Assembly (NCBI GenBank): GCA_003054655.1
Contig: QAYZ01000012.1
Location: 310,001 to 374,000, forward strand
Reading direction: 5' to 3'
Source of the DNA: Spartobacteria bacterium LR76
GTDB lineage: Bacteria > Verrucomicrobiota > Verrucomicrobiia > Chthoniobacterales > Terrimicrobiaceae
DNA: 64,000 nucleotides
Part shown: in pieces, positions 42,740 to 51,530 of the stretch
How positions within the stretch are numbered: position 1 is the stretch's first letter
Layout: every line of letters begins with the position of its first letter
Notes under the pieces: model-generated
Seen by the model: the letters and a program-made list of their open reading frames with translations, nothing else
Told to the model about the DNA's origin: nothing
Database searches by the model: none
Program-made: the position numbers and the translations under genes

Positions 42740-43222
42740 ATGAAGATTCCGACACACTTGAAGCACAAAGCCGTATTCGTAGCGGAGGACTACGATCGCC
42801 TGGACGGTCAGTACGCAAAAAATACTGACACTCAGGGTCTTTCGCTGGGCTTGGCGCAATGGAATGAGAAAGGGAAAGTCGATATCTCGGCGAAGGTCTG
42901 GAGACACACGGGCGAAAAATGGTCCCGTCAGTCCGAGGAGATGCCTCTTCACCGGGTGCTGGATCTCGCATTGCTCATCTGCAAGACGCAGAAGTACATG
43001 AACGAGTCCTACCGGTTTGAAAAACTTTACGATCCTGCCGCGCCCACTGTGGGCAGCATCGATCTCCAGGGCGAAAAAATGGAAATCGCCGTGAATATCG
43101 ACAATCCGGAACTCGATGAGGATATCGCCCTTTTTCGCGACTGTCTCGCCAGGGAGGATGAGCGGATCGGAGAGCGGCTGACACGATTGGCAGCCGCCTT
43201 GAAAGAGCTTGGTTACCTGTAA
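42740..43222 (+). CDS. Conserved hypothetical protein (DUF6530-like)
   Basis: Soluble protein of 160 residues, no signal peptide or membrane segment. The stretch HKAVFVAEDYDRLDGQYAKN followed by GLSLGLAQWNEKGKVDISAKVWRHTGEKWSRQSEEMPLHRVLDLALLICKTQ looks strongly conserved, and from memory it matches a family of unknown function (DUF6530). The C-terminal third is charged and helical (PELDEDIALFRDCLAREDERIGERLTRLAAALKELG). The gene stands alone between a large palindrome and a strong intrinsic terminator, so it is an independently regulated single-gene unit. No function can be given. Confidence 0.8.
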   Translation: MKIPTHLKHKAVFVAEDYDRLDGQYAKNTDTQGLSLGLAQWNEKGKVDISAKVWRHTGEKWSRQSEEMPLHRVLDLALLICKTQKYMNESYRFEKLYDPAAPTVGSIDLQGEKMEIAVNIDNPELDEDIALFRDCLAREDERIGERLTRLAAALKELGYL

Positions 43223-43342
43223 ATCCCACCGCAGGGCAGAGCCCGGGAAGCGGAGGACAAGGCGGTGGAAAATTCACGAGCTGCTTGCCATGACGCAGGC
43301 CGTGTGATAGGTTGCCAGCCTTCCCGGGTCGAGCGGCCCGCC

Positions 43343-43368
43343 TGCCTTGCTGCAAGGCACTCCTTTTT
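43343..43368 (+). terminator. Intrinsic terminator after the 42740 gene
   Basis: Perfect 7-bp stem (43343-43349 / 43353-43359) with a 3-nt loop, followed by CTCC and five T (43364-43368). It ends the upstream single-gene transcript 121 bp after its stop. Confidence 0.65.
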
Positions 43369-43372
43369 GTAC

Positions 43373-43471
43373 GAGGTGCACCGTCGTTTCCGCTCCGGCA
43401 TATTAGCCTCGGGATGATAGCCCCGCCGGTGAAAGTCCGGGGGGGCGGACACGACGGTGCGCCTCTTTTTT
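43373..43471 (+). ncRNA. Candidate structured RNA with a long closing stem and U-tract
   Basis: Outer stem of 15 pairs (43373-43387 with 43451-43465, one G-T pair), continued after one unpaired base on each side by 5 pairs (43389-43393 / 43445-43449), then CCGG/CCGG (43395-43398 / 43437-43440) and an inner hairpin CGGG/CCCG (43410-43413 / 43422-43425). Six T follow directly (43466-43471). It begins just after a terminator and ends 80 bp before the SRPBCC gene. It may be a small RNA or a leader regulating that gene. I cannot match it to a known riboswitch class. Confidence 0.45.
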
Positions 43472-43551
43472 CTCCCTCGCGGGAGATTTCGTATTTTCTC
43501 ACACACCCGCGTGCGGTGCGGGGTGCGATTCCCGTCGGAATATCTGCCGAC

Positions 43552-44286
43552 ATGACCGCGCTCTCCCGTCTTTCCTCGCAACTCACGGAATTCTTTCACA
43601 AATCCGAGGGCTGTCCGGCCAACGTCGGGCAGGCGGAACGGCTTGCCTCCCTGGCGGGCGGAGCGGCGCTGGTATTGACCGGCCTCAGCCGCCGCTCACT
43701 CCCTGGAGCGTTGCTGGCGCTGACGGGCGGGCTGCTGATTTATCGCGGTGCGTCGGGGCATTGTCACCTTTACGATGCGTTGGGAGTCGATACCCGCTGG
43801 ATGAATGAGCGCGGCGTGCCGGGCAACAAGGGGATCAAGGTCACGCGCGAGATCGAGGTGAATCGTCCGCCGGGCGAGCTATTCTATTTTTGGAAGAAGC
43901 TCTCGAATCTCCCGAAGTTCATGCCCCACGTCCTCTCGGTCGAGAAGACGAGCGAGAAAGGTTCGCATTGGGTGGTCGAGGGGCCGGGGGGTACGAAGCT
44001 CGAGTGGGATGCCGAGATCATCAACGAGCATCCCGGCGAAATGATCTCCTGGCAGTCGCTGCCCGGGGCTGATGTGGAGAGCGCGGGAACCGTGCGTTTT
44101 GAATCCCGCAATGACGGAGCCTCCACCCATCTGCGGGTGACGCTCCAGTATCATCCCCCGGCAGGCCGCGCCGGAGCGGCTGTCGCGGGCATCCTGGGGG
44201 AATCGCCGGAACGCCAGCTCGCCGGTGATCTCGCGATACTCAAGGAAATGATGGAGAGCGATGGAGATGGCGAGCGCCCGGCGTGA
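43552..44286 (+). CDS. DUF2892/SRPBCC-family membrane-associated protein
   Basis: Protein of 244 residues. The N-terminal part (NVGQAERLASLAGGAALVLTGLSRRSLPGALLALTGGLLIYRGASGHCHLYDALG, about 26-80) is a YgaP-like DUF2892 hairpin of two membrane helices. The rest (about 95-230; IKVTREIEVNRPPGELFYFWKKLSNLPKFMPHVLSVE ... GTVRFESRNDGASTHLRVTLQYHPPAGRAGAAVAGILGESPERQLAGDLAILKEMME) is a START/polyketide-cyclase-like lipid- or ligand-binding domain. This fusion is common near stress-response genes. The start is the ATG at 43552; the upstream frame covers the candidate RNA and is not coding. Confidence 0.87.
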   Translation: MTALSRLSSQLTEFFHKSEGCPANVGQAERLASLAGGAALVLTGLSRRSLPGALLALTGGLLIYRGASGHCHLYDALGVDTRWMNERGVPGNKGIKVTREIEVNRPPGELFYFWKKLSNLPKFMPHVLSVEKTSEKGSHWVVEGPGGTKLEWDAEIINEHPGEMISWQSLPGADVESAGTVRFESRNDGASTHLRVTLQYHPPAGRAGAAVAGILGESPERQLAGDLAILKEMMESDGDGERPA

Positions 44287-44370
44287 GGGGGCGATTTTGC
44301 AGGCGCAGGCTGCCGGATCGCCGAGAGCTTGAGTATCCATGCGTGTTGCCCTAGGTAGAAAGAGACGTAA

Positions 44371-45978
44371 ATGATTCCCGACTACGGCGATCAGCAAATC
44401 CAGGCGGCTTATCTGGCCGCCATCGTCAATTCCTCCGACGATGCGATCATCGGGAAGAATCTGCAGAGCGTCGTGACGAGCTGGAACCCGGCGGCCGAGC
44501 GCATCCTGGGCTTCGCCGCCGAGGAGATGGTGGGAGCGTCCATCAAGAAGATCATCCCGCCGGACCGCATCGGAGAAGAGGAGGAGATCATCGCCAAGAT
44601 CTGCCAGGGCGAGCAGGTCAGCCATTTTGAGACGATTCGGAGAACCAGGGATGGTCAGCTCATCGAGGTCTCGGTCACGATTTCACCGATCCGAGATGGC
44701 TCGGGGCGGATCGCTGGGGCATCGACCATCCTGCGCGACATCTCGGAGCGCAAACAGCACGAGCGTGAACGCGAGGAGCAGCTCGAGCGGGAGAAGCATC
44801 TGCGCACCGAGGCCGAGCGGGCAAACCAGATCAAGAACGACTTTCTCACCACGCTCTCGCATGAGCTGCGCACGCCGCTGACCGCCATCCTCGGCTGGTC
44901 GCAGATCCTGCGCGGCAGCGCGAACGACTTCCAATCCATCGAGCGCGCGGTCGACGTGATCTATCGCAACGCCCGCACGCTGACCAAGCTCGTCGAGGAC
45001 ATGCTCGACATGAACCGCATCCTCATGGGGCGGATAAGGCTCGATCTGCAAATCCTCGACCTGGCTACCGTCATCTCGGCGGCGGTCGAGTCTGTGTCGC
45101 CCTCCGCCGACCTCAAGCAGATCACCATCACCAAGGCCATCGACCCCGGGGTGCCGGAGATCCGCGGCGATCCGACACGGCTTCAGCAGGTGATCTGGAA
45201 CCTGCTGACCAATGCCATCAAATTCACCCCCAAGGAGGGGAGCGTCGACATCATGCTCGACTGCCACCAGGATCATGCGCGCATTTCCGTGCGGGATACC
45301 GGCATGGGGATCAAGCCGGAGTTCCTGCCCCGCGTCTTTGAGCGATTCACCCAGGAGGACAGCTCGACCACGCGGCGGTACGGCGGGCTGGGACTCGGCC
45401 TGGCCATCGTGAAAAACCTCGTCGAGCTGCATGGCGGTTCCGTCGTGGCGGAAAGCGAGGGCGAGGGGCTCGGGGCGACGTTCCGGGTCCTGCTGCCCTT
45501 GCCGCCGGTGATGGCAAAACTGCGCTCGGCTCGCGGCGAGCACCAGACTCCGGATTCTTTCCCGGATGGAATGACCTGGGATGGGCCGAGCCTGAAGGGC
45601 AAAAATGTGCTCATCGTGGACGATGACCCCGATGCCGCCGAGATCGTCAGCCGCATCCTCTCGCAATACGGAGCGGAGGTGACGGCAGTGCACTCGGGGC
45701 CGACAGCTCTGTCTCTGCTCGGCTCTGCAAAGTACCACGTGCTCATCAGCGACATCGCGATGCCGGAGATGGATGGCTACGAGTTTGTCCGGGCCATCCG
45801 CGAGTCGGGCAATCGCGTGGCCGAGCGCATCCCCGCCATCGCGCTGACGGCCTTTAGCCGCTCCGAGGACCGGCGCAAGGCGATGCTGGCCGGTTTTGAC
45901 ATGTTCCTGTCCAAGCCGGTCGACCCGCCCGAACTGCTGGCGGTCGTGTCCCGCTACGCCGGGCGCGAGCTGGATTGA
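44371..45978 (+). CDS. PAS-containing hybrid histidine kinase with C-terminal receiver
   Basis: Soluble hybrid kinase of 535 residues without membrane segments. Order: PAS sensor (about 12-125; AIVNSSDDAIIGKNLQSVVTSWNPAAERILGF), short coiled coil, HisKA with FLTTLSHELRTPLTA (His 164), HATPase_c with NLLTNAIKF, RDTGMGIKPEFLPRVFERFTQ and GGLGLGLAIV, then a receiver domain (about 412-530; VLIVDDDPDAAE, phosphoacceptor Asp 461 in ISDIAMPEMDGYEF, Lys in FLSKPVDP). All key residues are present. It senses an internal signal such as redox or a small ligand. No separate output regulator is adjacent. Confidence 0.95.
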   Translation: MIPDYGDQQIQAAYLAAIVNSSDDAIIGKNLQSVVTSWNPAAERILGFAAEEMVGASIKKIIPPDRIGEEEEIIAKICQGEQVSHFETIRRTRDGQLIEVSVTISPIRDGSGRIAGASTILRDISERKQHEREREEQLEREKHLRTEAERANQIKNDFLTTLSHELRTPLTAILGWSQILRGSANDFQSIERAVDVIYRNARTLTKLVEDMLDMNRILMGRIRLDLQILDLATVISAAVESVSPSADLKQITITKAIDPGVPEIRGDPTRLQQVIWNLLTNAIKFTPKEGSVDIMLDCHQDHARISVRDTGMGIKPEFLPRVFERFTQEDSSTTRRYGGLGLGLAIVKNLVELHGGSVVAESEGEGLGATFRVLLPLPPVMAKLRSARGEHQTPDSFPDGMTWDGPSLKGKNVLIVDDDPDAAEIVSRILSQYGAEVTAVHSGPTALSLLGSAKYHVLISDIAMPEMDGYEFVRAIRESGNRVAERIPAIALTAFSRSEDRRKAMLAGFDMFLSKPVDPPELLAVVSRYAGRELD

Positions 45979-45989
45979 GGGGCGCTGGC

Positions 45990-46541
45990 TCAGGCCGCCT
46001 GCGCAGGCAGGTAGTAGCGGGTGAGCGAGGTGGCGATATAGTCGGCCTGTTCACGGGTTTTCAGGCCTGTGACCAGGCGCTTCTCGCGATTCGTCACGTC
46101 GACATAGTAGATGCTGTAGGATACGCGGGTGGAGTTCTCCGACTGCGTAAAACGCTCGCGGACGAGGAAACGGGTCATGGACTCAGCCGGAAGGGATTTG
46201 TTTCCCAGCCACGGCAGCGGGTGGGTCTTGATCGTGAGCGTTGAGGCCTCAATGAGGATGTCCGTCTTGTTGACGAACATGCAGACGACGAAATACGTGA
46301 GGCCGACCCCGACCGCGACATGGATGAGAGGAAACAGAAGAAAGGGCAGCATATGCGAACCTCCCCGGGACGCCCCGGCCAACGCCCCAGTGTACCAGAA
46401 AATCAAAAAGCCATCCCAAAAGATGCAGAAGAAGATGAGAAACCAAACCATGTGGGAGAACCAGGTGCGGCGAATGATGGCGGACTGCGGAGTCTGGATG
46501 ATGTCGAGGCCCTCGGGGATCGGCATGGGGCTGGGCTGCAT
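45990..46541 (-). CDS. Membrane protein of unknown function
   Basis: Protein of 183 residues with two hydrophobic helices (about 31-52 and 64-90; SHMVWFLIFFCIFWDGFLIFWY and LPFLLFPLIHVAVGVGLTYFVVCMFV). The C-terminal domain is beta-rich (ILIEASTLTIKTHPLPWLGNKSLPAESMTRFLVRERF ... YYVDVTNREKRLVTGLKTREQADYIATSLTRYY), resembling bacterial PH-like domains on membrane anchors. Function unknown. It converges with the hybrid kinase gene and diverges from the deacetylase gene. Confidence 0.75.
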   Translation of the reverse strand: MQPSPMPIPEGLDIIQTPQSAIIRRTWFSHMVWFLIFFCIFWDGFLIFWYTGALAGASRGGSHMLPFLLFPLIHVAVGVGLTYFVVCMFVNKTDILIEASTLTIKTHPLPWLGNKSLPAESMTRFLVRERFTQSENSTRVSYSIYYVDVTNREKRLVTGLKTREQADYIATSLTRYYLPAQAA

Positions 46542-46691
46542 GGTCGAGCCAGAGCTTTAGCAGAAAATCGGCAGGATGAACAATCCTTCTCCGGGAAGCC
46601 GCCATGTGTGTGTGATGCGGGGACGGGCGTTATTGAACGATGGTGAATTCCGTTGACCCTTCGCATGCTTGCTGGAGAATCCCGTTTCATC

Positions 46692-47552
46692 ATGAATCCT
46701 CCTGCTCGCGTCGAGATAACCCGGTTTCCTGAAGGCAAGCGCATCGCCGTCACCACGAGCTTCGATGACGGTCAGACTTTCGATCGCCGGATCGTTGCCG
46801 CGTTCAACCAATGGGGGTTGAAGGCGACCTTCAACATCAACTCGGGCCTGCTCCAGCGCACGGGCAAGCCCGCCGTGGAGGGGACTCTCGGCCGCGGAGA
46901 GCGTGTGTATCTCGATGCCTCGGAGATCCGGGATCTTTTTCAGGGCCACGAGGTGGCGATTCACACCGTGAGCCATCCCTGGCTGGAGCGGCTGGAGCCT
47001 TCGCAGATCGCCCGCGAGGTGATCGAGGATCGCATCGCGCTGGAGGATCTGGTCGGCTATCCGGTGCGCGGCATGGCGTATCCCTTTGGCACGTACGATG
47101 ACCGTGTCATCGCGGTGCTGCGCGGGCTGGGCATTGTCTACTCGCGCACGTGCCGCAATGAGGGGAATTGCTTCCCGCCCGCCGATCCGCTCGACTGGGC
47201 GTCGACGGCTCATCAGTACGCGGAGGGGCCGACGGTGCCGGAGCGCTTCGCCGCCGTGCTGGGCAATCCCTGGTGGTCGGGAGTGTTTTACGTCTGGGGC
47301 CATGGCTTTGAGTTTCACGATCGCGACGACTGGGCAGGGCTGGAGCGAATCTTTCAGCCGCTCTCGGGCCACGCCGACGTGTGGTATTGCACGAATATCG
47401 AGCTCTTTGATTACGAGGAAGCCCGTCGCCGGGTCGTCATCGCGGCAAATCGCAAGGTTGCCTACAACCCCAGCGCGATCCCGGTGTGGCTGAAGGCCGA
47501 TGGAAAGCTGATCGTCGTATCGGGCGGCGAGACGGTGACGCTCGGGAGTTGA
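46692..47552 (+). CDS. Polysaccharide deacetylase (carbohydrate esterase family 4 type)
   Basis: Protein of 286 residues from the ATG at 46692. NodB-homology motifs: TTSFDDGQTFDRRI (catalytic base Asp 25 and metal Asp 26), metal-binding His 91 and His 95 in VAIHTVSHPWLERL, and MAYPFGTYDDRV. These enzymes remove N- or O-acetyl groups from glycans such as chitin, xylan or peptidoglycan. No signal peptide is visible, so the substrate may be cytoplasmic or oligosaccharide. A TTG at 46653 would add 13 residues but is less likely. Confidence 0.88.
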   Translation: MNPPARVEITRFPEGKRIAVTTSFDDGQTFDRRIVAAFNQWGLKATFNINSGLLQRTGKPAVEGTLGRGERVYLDASEIRDLFQGHEVAIHTVSHPWLERLEPSQIAREVIEDRIALEDLVGYPVRGMAYPFGTYDDRVIAVLRGLGIVYSRTCRNEGNCFPPADPLDWASTAHQYAEGPTVPERFAAVLGNPWWSGVFYVWGHGFEFHDRDDWAGLERIFQPLSGHADVWYCTNIELFDYEEARRRVVIAANRKVAYNPSAIPVWLKADGKLIVVSGGETVTLGS

Positions 47553-47565
47553 GCGTGCCCCGGGC

Positions 47566-49038
47566 ATGAAGCGCCCTCTCTGGAAGAAGCTCCTCATCGG
47601 GGCGGTGCTGGCGGTGATCCTGTGCGCCGGTATCGTGTGCCTCGTCGCGCTCTGGCTCATTTTTGACGGCTGGAGCGACTGGAGGCGGACGCAGGAGGAC
47701 TTGCGGAAACGCGGCGAACTCCTGACGGTGGGGCAGCTCGTGCCTCCCCCGATTCCAGATGGCGGGAATTTCTTTGCCGATTCCTTCTGGGAGCCCAATG
47801 CCGAGGGCAAGGTCGCTCTGCCGGAAATGACGATCGCCAAGGCGGAGGTGGAGCAACTGCGGCAGCGTTTCCCGGCTTTCGCCAATTTCGTCAAAGAGGG
47901 CAATCGCCAGAAAACGCTCAGCCCGTTGACCGGTGCTGGCGCGCTGACCCCGGAGCAGGCGGAGTTTGTCCTGGCCGTGCTCGAGCCGACGGCGGGAAGC
48001 CTCCAGGCCGTGGAGCGGCTGGCGATCCGTCCGCTGGCGCGATATCCCTTGGATTATTCCAAGGGCCTCCATATGGAGATTCCCCACCTGACAGCGGTCC
48101 TGCAACTCTCGCAGATGCTCGCCGCTCGCGCGCAAGCCTCGGCGGCGATGGGGCAGACGAGCGAGTCGGTGCGGGATGTCCTGCTGATCCTGCGTCTGGG
48201 CCGGGCGATGGAGACCGACGGGGTGATTATTTCCGAGCTGACGGCGGCAGCGTGCTATGACGTGGCACTCAAGGTGATCGAAAAGCTGCTGCCCGGGTGG
48301 AGCGACGCCCAGGCGGCACAGGTCGACGCAGCGCTGGCCGAGATCGATCTGCTGCCCGGCGTGATGACCGCGCTTCGGATGGAGCGCGCGACGATGAATG
48401 CGACGTTTGACAGGTTGCAGGGGGCTTCCGTTTCCGGGACAAAAAGCATGTATTACGCCGCTGTCGGCTCGAAGGAGGAGCCCCGGCACCTCTCCGCCCG
48501 GAGCAGCTTTTTCCTGCTGGCCTATCGCTATGGGTTCCTTTCCAGCGACAGGGCTTTTTACAATCGTTGCGGGCAGCGAAGCCTCGATCTCCTGGCTGGA
48601 TCGTCCGAAACATGGAATCCCAAGGCATTCGCGGAAGTGGAGAAATCGATCAAGGCGGAAACCAGCGGGTTTGATCGCTACCGGCGCATTTTTTCCTGGC
48701 TGAGCGTCCCCACGATCGTGTCGGGCTTTCCCCGGTTTGCTTTCGTTCAATCCCGCATCTCCCAGGCTCGGGTGGCCTGCGCGATCCAGCGGTATGCCCT
48801 GCGCCATGGGGCTCTGCCCGACCGCCTTGCCGACCTCGTGCCGGAGGAAATGGCCGGGGAGCCTCGGGATCTCATCCTGGGTGGCCCGCTGCATTATCGC
48901 CGCGAGGGGAAGGAATACCTTCTCTGGTCGATCGGCTGGAACGCGGTGGATGATGGAGGCGAGGCCTCGTCCTCCGAGCGGAAATCCACCGCGAAACTCG
49001 ACTGGGTCTGGAAAGGTCGGCTGCCCGTGCGCGAATAA
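47566..49038 (+). CDS. Membrane-anchored protein of unknown function (paralogue A)
   Basis: Protein of 490 residues with a single N-terminal transmembrane helix (LLIGAVLAVILCAGIVCLVALWLIF, about 9-33) and a large extracytoplasmic helical domain. Conserved with the gene at 51531: FFADSFWEPNAEGK, LTPEQAEFVLAVLEP, RYPLDYSKGLHMEIPH, ARVACAIQRYALRHGALPDRLADLVPE, GKEYLLWSIGWN and C-terminal KLDWVWKGRLP. The YALRHGALPDRLADLVP block resembles the C-terminal region of planctomycetal and verrucomicrobial pseudopilin-like or DUF1559-type proteins. It starts 13 bp after the deacetylase gene. Unlike its paralogue it has no sigma factor beside it. Confidence 0.8.
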   Translation: MKRPLWKKLLIGAVLAVILCAGIVCLVALWLIFDGWSDWRRTQEDLRKRGELLTVGQLVPPPIPDGGNFFADSFWEPNAEGKVALPEMTIAKAEVEQLRQRFPAFANFVKEGNRQKTLSPLTGAGALTPEQAEFVLAVLEPTAGSLQAVERLAIRPLARYPLDYSKGLHMEIPHLTAVLQLSQMLAARAQASAAMGQTSESVRDVLLILRLGRAMETDGVIISELTAAACYDVALKVIEKLLPGWSDAQAAQVDAALAEIDLLPGVMTALRMERATMNATFDRLQGASVSGTKSMYYAAVGSKEEPRHLSARSSFFLLAYRYGFLSSDRAFYNRCGQRSLDLLAGSSETWNPKAFAEVEKSIKAETSGFDRYRRIFSWLSVPTIVSGFPRFAFVQSRISQARVACAIQRYALRHGALPDRLADLVPEEMAGEPRDLILGGPLHYRREGKEYLLWSIGWNAVDDGGEASSSERKSTAKLDWVWKGRLPVRE

Positions 49039-49090
49039 CTGGTGGCGGATTTTCCTCCTGCGCGATTCGGAGGGCCGGCCGCCCGCGAAA

Positions 49091-50344
49091 TCAGGCGGGC
49101 CGGCGCTTGCGCAGCGGGAAGACGAGAAGGAAGGCGAGCGGATGCAGGAAGGCCATGATGTAAAAGCAGTCGCTGTAGGAACGATGCCCGATCAGCCAGG
49201 CGACGACCTGGTTCATCATGATGCCGCCGAGCGTGCTGCCGCAGGCGATGACACCGAAGGCGGTGGCGAGAAAACGCTTTGACGAGATGTCCACGGCCAG
49301 CGAGGTGAGGTTGCTCAGCCAGGATGTGTGGGCGTACGCTGCCACCGCGGCGATGGTCAGCACCAGCCCGAGCGAGGCCGTCTGCGGGATCAGAAAAATG
49401 AGCGGCATCAGGCAGGCGCTCACCAGCATGAGCCAGACGCGGGAGGCGGGTGCGGCGACATTGCGGCGAATCAGGCGACCGGAGAAAAAGCCGCCGAGAA
49501 GGAAACCCGCGTCGGCGGCGAGAAAGACCACCCAGAGAATGGCGACGCCCTTCTGGTCGAGGCCGCGCACGTCGTGGAGGTACTTGGCAAACCAGAACTG
49601 GATGAAGTACCAGACCGGATCGGTGAGCATGCGGGCCAGCATGAGCCGCCAGACGAAGGGCTCGCGCAGCACCTCGCCCCAGATGGAGGACCTGGCTCCG
49701 TCCGCCGTCGGCGTGGGATCGGGAGATATCGTGGAGGAGATGAGGGCTTTTTCCTCATCGGTGATGCGGGGATGCTCGGCGGGACGGCGATAAAGCCAGA
49801 GCCAGAGCAGAATCCACGGAAAGGCGAGGAGCGGCGTAACGGCGAACACCCAGCGCCATCCAAAGTGCGTGGCGACCACGGCGACGAGGATCGGGGCGAT
49901 GGTCGCTCCCGCCGCTCCGCCCAGGCTGTAAAGCCCGATGGCCATTCCGCGCTCGGCGGGCGGGAACCACTCCGAGACGGCCTTGGGCGAGGCGGTGAAG
50001 CCACCGGCCTCGCCGAGTCCCAGCATGCAGCGAAAGATGGAGAGCGAGGTGACGGACTGGGCAAAGCCCGTGAGGGCATTGGAGATCGACCACCAGCCGA
50101 CGAAAAGCGCGAGGCTGATCCGCTCACCCAGCTTGTCCACCAGCCGCCCCGAGAAAAGGTAGGCAAAGGTGTAGGCGACGAGGAACCAGTTCACCACCGT
50201 CGCATAGCCCTGGTCCGAGATGTTCAGGTCTTTCTGAATCGTCGGCGCGAGCATGCCGAGCACGCTGCGGTCGATGTAGTTCAGCACCGCAGCCAGGAAC
50301 AGGGCCACGGCGATCCACCATCTCAGGTAGGGGATTTTTTTCAC
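49091..50344 (-). CDS. MFS transporter, hexuronate/anion:cation symporter (ACS) type
   Basis: Twelve-helix carrier of 417 residues beginning with a GTG codon at 50344. ACS-type motifs: NYIDRSVLGMLAPTIQKDLNIS, FSGRLVDKLGERISLALFVGWW, RCMLGLGEAGGFTASPKAVSEWFPPAERGMAIGLYSLGGAAGATIAP, closest to hexuronate/glucarate permeases (ExuT, GudP). It would import uronic or aldaric acids driven by protons. The promoter region of about 336 bp upstream contains an operator-like site at 50553. Confidence 0.9.
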   Translation of the reverse strand: MKKIPYLRWWIAVALFLAAVLNYIDRSVLGMLAPTIQKDLNISDQGYATVVNWFLVAYTFAYLFSGRLVDKLGERISLALFVGWWSISNALTGFAQSVTSLSIFRCMLGLGEAGGFTASPKAVSEWFPPAERGMAIGLYSLGGAAGATIAPILVAVVATHFGWRWVFAVTPLLAFPWILLWLWLYRRPAEHPRITDEEKALISSTISPDPTPTADGARSSIWGEVLREPFVWRLMLARMLTDPVWYFIQFWFAKYLHDVRGLDQKGVAILWVVFLAADAGFLLGGFFSGRLIRRNVAAPASRVWLMLVSACLMPLIFLIPQTASLGLVLTIAAVAAYAHTSWLSNLTSLAVDISSKRFLATAFGVIACGSTLGGIMMNQVVAWLIGHRSYSDCFYIMAFLHPLAFLLVFPLRKRRPA

Positions 50345-50552
50345 GATCGGGCGGAAGCTGGTTCTTTACGGGAGTCGCCGGAGAGGTCCCGTCATCGACG
50401 CCGTAATCGGGCGGACATCGTACAACCACGACCTTTGCCGGATCGTCGGCGCGAGATGAAAGTGAGACAAAAAAAAGACCCATGCGGATAGGTGGGGCCT
50501 ATGCATGTATCCGATTAAGACTGTACCGAATCCGCGCTCAAGGGGAATAAAA

Positions 50553-50565
50553 TGTAACAGTTTCA
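50553..50565. promoter_or_regulatory. Operator-like site upstream of the MFS and sigma-factor genes
   Basis: TGTAACAGTTTCA, matching the palindrome at 21004 at 11 of 13 positions but with an imperfect right half. It lies in the 336-bp divergent gap 50345-50680, about 210 bp before the MFS start. The rest of the gap has an A-run (about 50471-50478) and no other feature I can name. Confidence 0.3.
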
Positions 50566-50680
50566 TCAGGTCGGTTTGCCCCGGGCGTGCGGAAACGCGG
50601 TGGAGTCAGTCGGACGGTTCCGGTGAAAGCCCGGATACATTTTCTAGACAAAATGGGCGTGTCCGACCGTCATTACGGTG

Positions 50681-51178
50681 ATGTCCGACGATTGGCTGGC
50701 TGCGCTGTACGATGAGCATGCCCGCGCCCTGTATGCGTTCCTGCTCCATCTCGCACAAAGTGAGCATGACGCGCAGGATGTGCTGCAGGGCGTCTTTTGT
50801 GCGCTGGCGGCAAAGCCGAAGACCCTGGCCGGGGTGAAAAACGTCCGGTCGTTTTTGCTGCGCATGGCCCACCGGCGGCTGATCGATATGTGGCGGCGCA
50901 ATCGGCGGATGGAACCGCTCCCGGCAGAGCCGCCGGAAATCTTTGCCCCGGCTGAGGACCCGGACGCGACCGCTTTTCGCGAGGCGGCGTCGCGGGCGCT
51001 GGCCGCCCTGCCTGCAGAGCAGCGCAGCGTGGTGCATCTGAAGCTCTGGGAAAACCTCACCTTCGCCGAATGCGCGGAGGTGCTCGGCATTCCCGCCAAC
51101 ACCGCCGCGAGCCGGTATCGCTACGGAATAGACAAAATCCGCGACCTGCTGCGTCCTACTCTGGAGGAATGGAAATGA
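50681..51178 (+). CDS. ECF-type RNA polymerase sigma factor (first)
   Basis: Sigma-70-family protein of 165 residues with only regions 2 and 4. Region 2: LAALYDEHARALYAFLLHLAQSEHDAQDVLQGVFCAL ... VKNVRSFLLRMAHRRLIDMWRRNRR. Region 4: AASRALAALPAEQRSVVHLKLWENLTFAECAEVLGIPANTAASRYRYGIDKIRDLL. It overlaps the next gene by 4 bp (ATGA). A GTG one codon earlier (50678) is an alternative start. It probably directs expression of its own operon, which ends with a large membrane-anchored protein. Confidence 0.93.
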   Translation: MSDDWLAALYDEHARALYAFLLHLAQSEHDAQDVLQGVFCALAAKPKTLAGVKNVRSFLLRMAHRRLIDMWRRNRRMEPLPAEPPEIFAPAEDPDATAFREAASRALAALPAEQRSVVHLKLWENLTFAECAEVLGIPANTAASRYRYGIDKIRDLLRPTLEEWK

Positions 51179-51528
51179 GCGACCTGGAACACCAACTCGC
51201 CGCGCTGCCGCTGGCCGACCCGCCCGAGGCGCTGCGCACCCGCGTGCTTGCCCGGGCCGCGGAGCAGGCGCGCCAGCCCCGGCGTGGTTTCTTCGCGTGG
51301 CTATGGCCGCATCCTGTCGCCTGGGGAGCGGTGGCCGCGCTGTGGGTCGTGATCGCCGCGCTGAACCTCTCCGGCCCTCGTGGCGACGCTTTGCTGGCCT
51401 CCAACCATCCGGTGAAGTCCGCGAGCGCGGAGGAACTGGCGCAGGCGGCCAACCGCCTCCGTGAGCGTCGCGTCCTGCTCGCGCGCTGGCAGCAGGATTA
51501 TTTCTACCTCGACCGCTCCCGGCTTTAA
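51175..51528 (+). CDS. Small single-pass membrane protein, probable anti-sigma partner
   Basis: Protein of 117 residues with a short N-terminal cytoplasmic helix (MSDLEHQLAALPLADPPEALRTRVLARAAEQARQP), one membrane helix (WGAVAALWVVIAALNLSG, about 49-66) and a short outer tail ending ARWQQDYFYLDRSRL. Position (ATGA overlap with the sigma gene) and topology fit an anti-sigma factor, but no zinc-binding HxxxCxxC motif is present, so this is inferred from context. Confidence 0.75.
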   Translation: MSDLEHQLAALPLADPPEALRTRVLARAAEQARQPRRGFFAWLWPHPVAWGAVAALWVVIAALNLSGPRGDALLASNHPVKSASAEELAQAANRLRERRVLLARWQQDYFYLDRSRL

Positions 51529-51530
51529 TC

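Noticed and set aside
43421-43449. Cobalamin-riboswitch-like GGTGAAAGTCC core in the candidate RNA
   Set aside because: The surrounding conserved parts of the cobalamin riboswitch (the B12-box region and the paired core) are missing, and no cobalamin gene follows.
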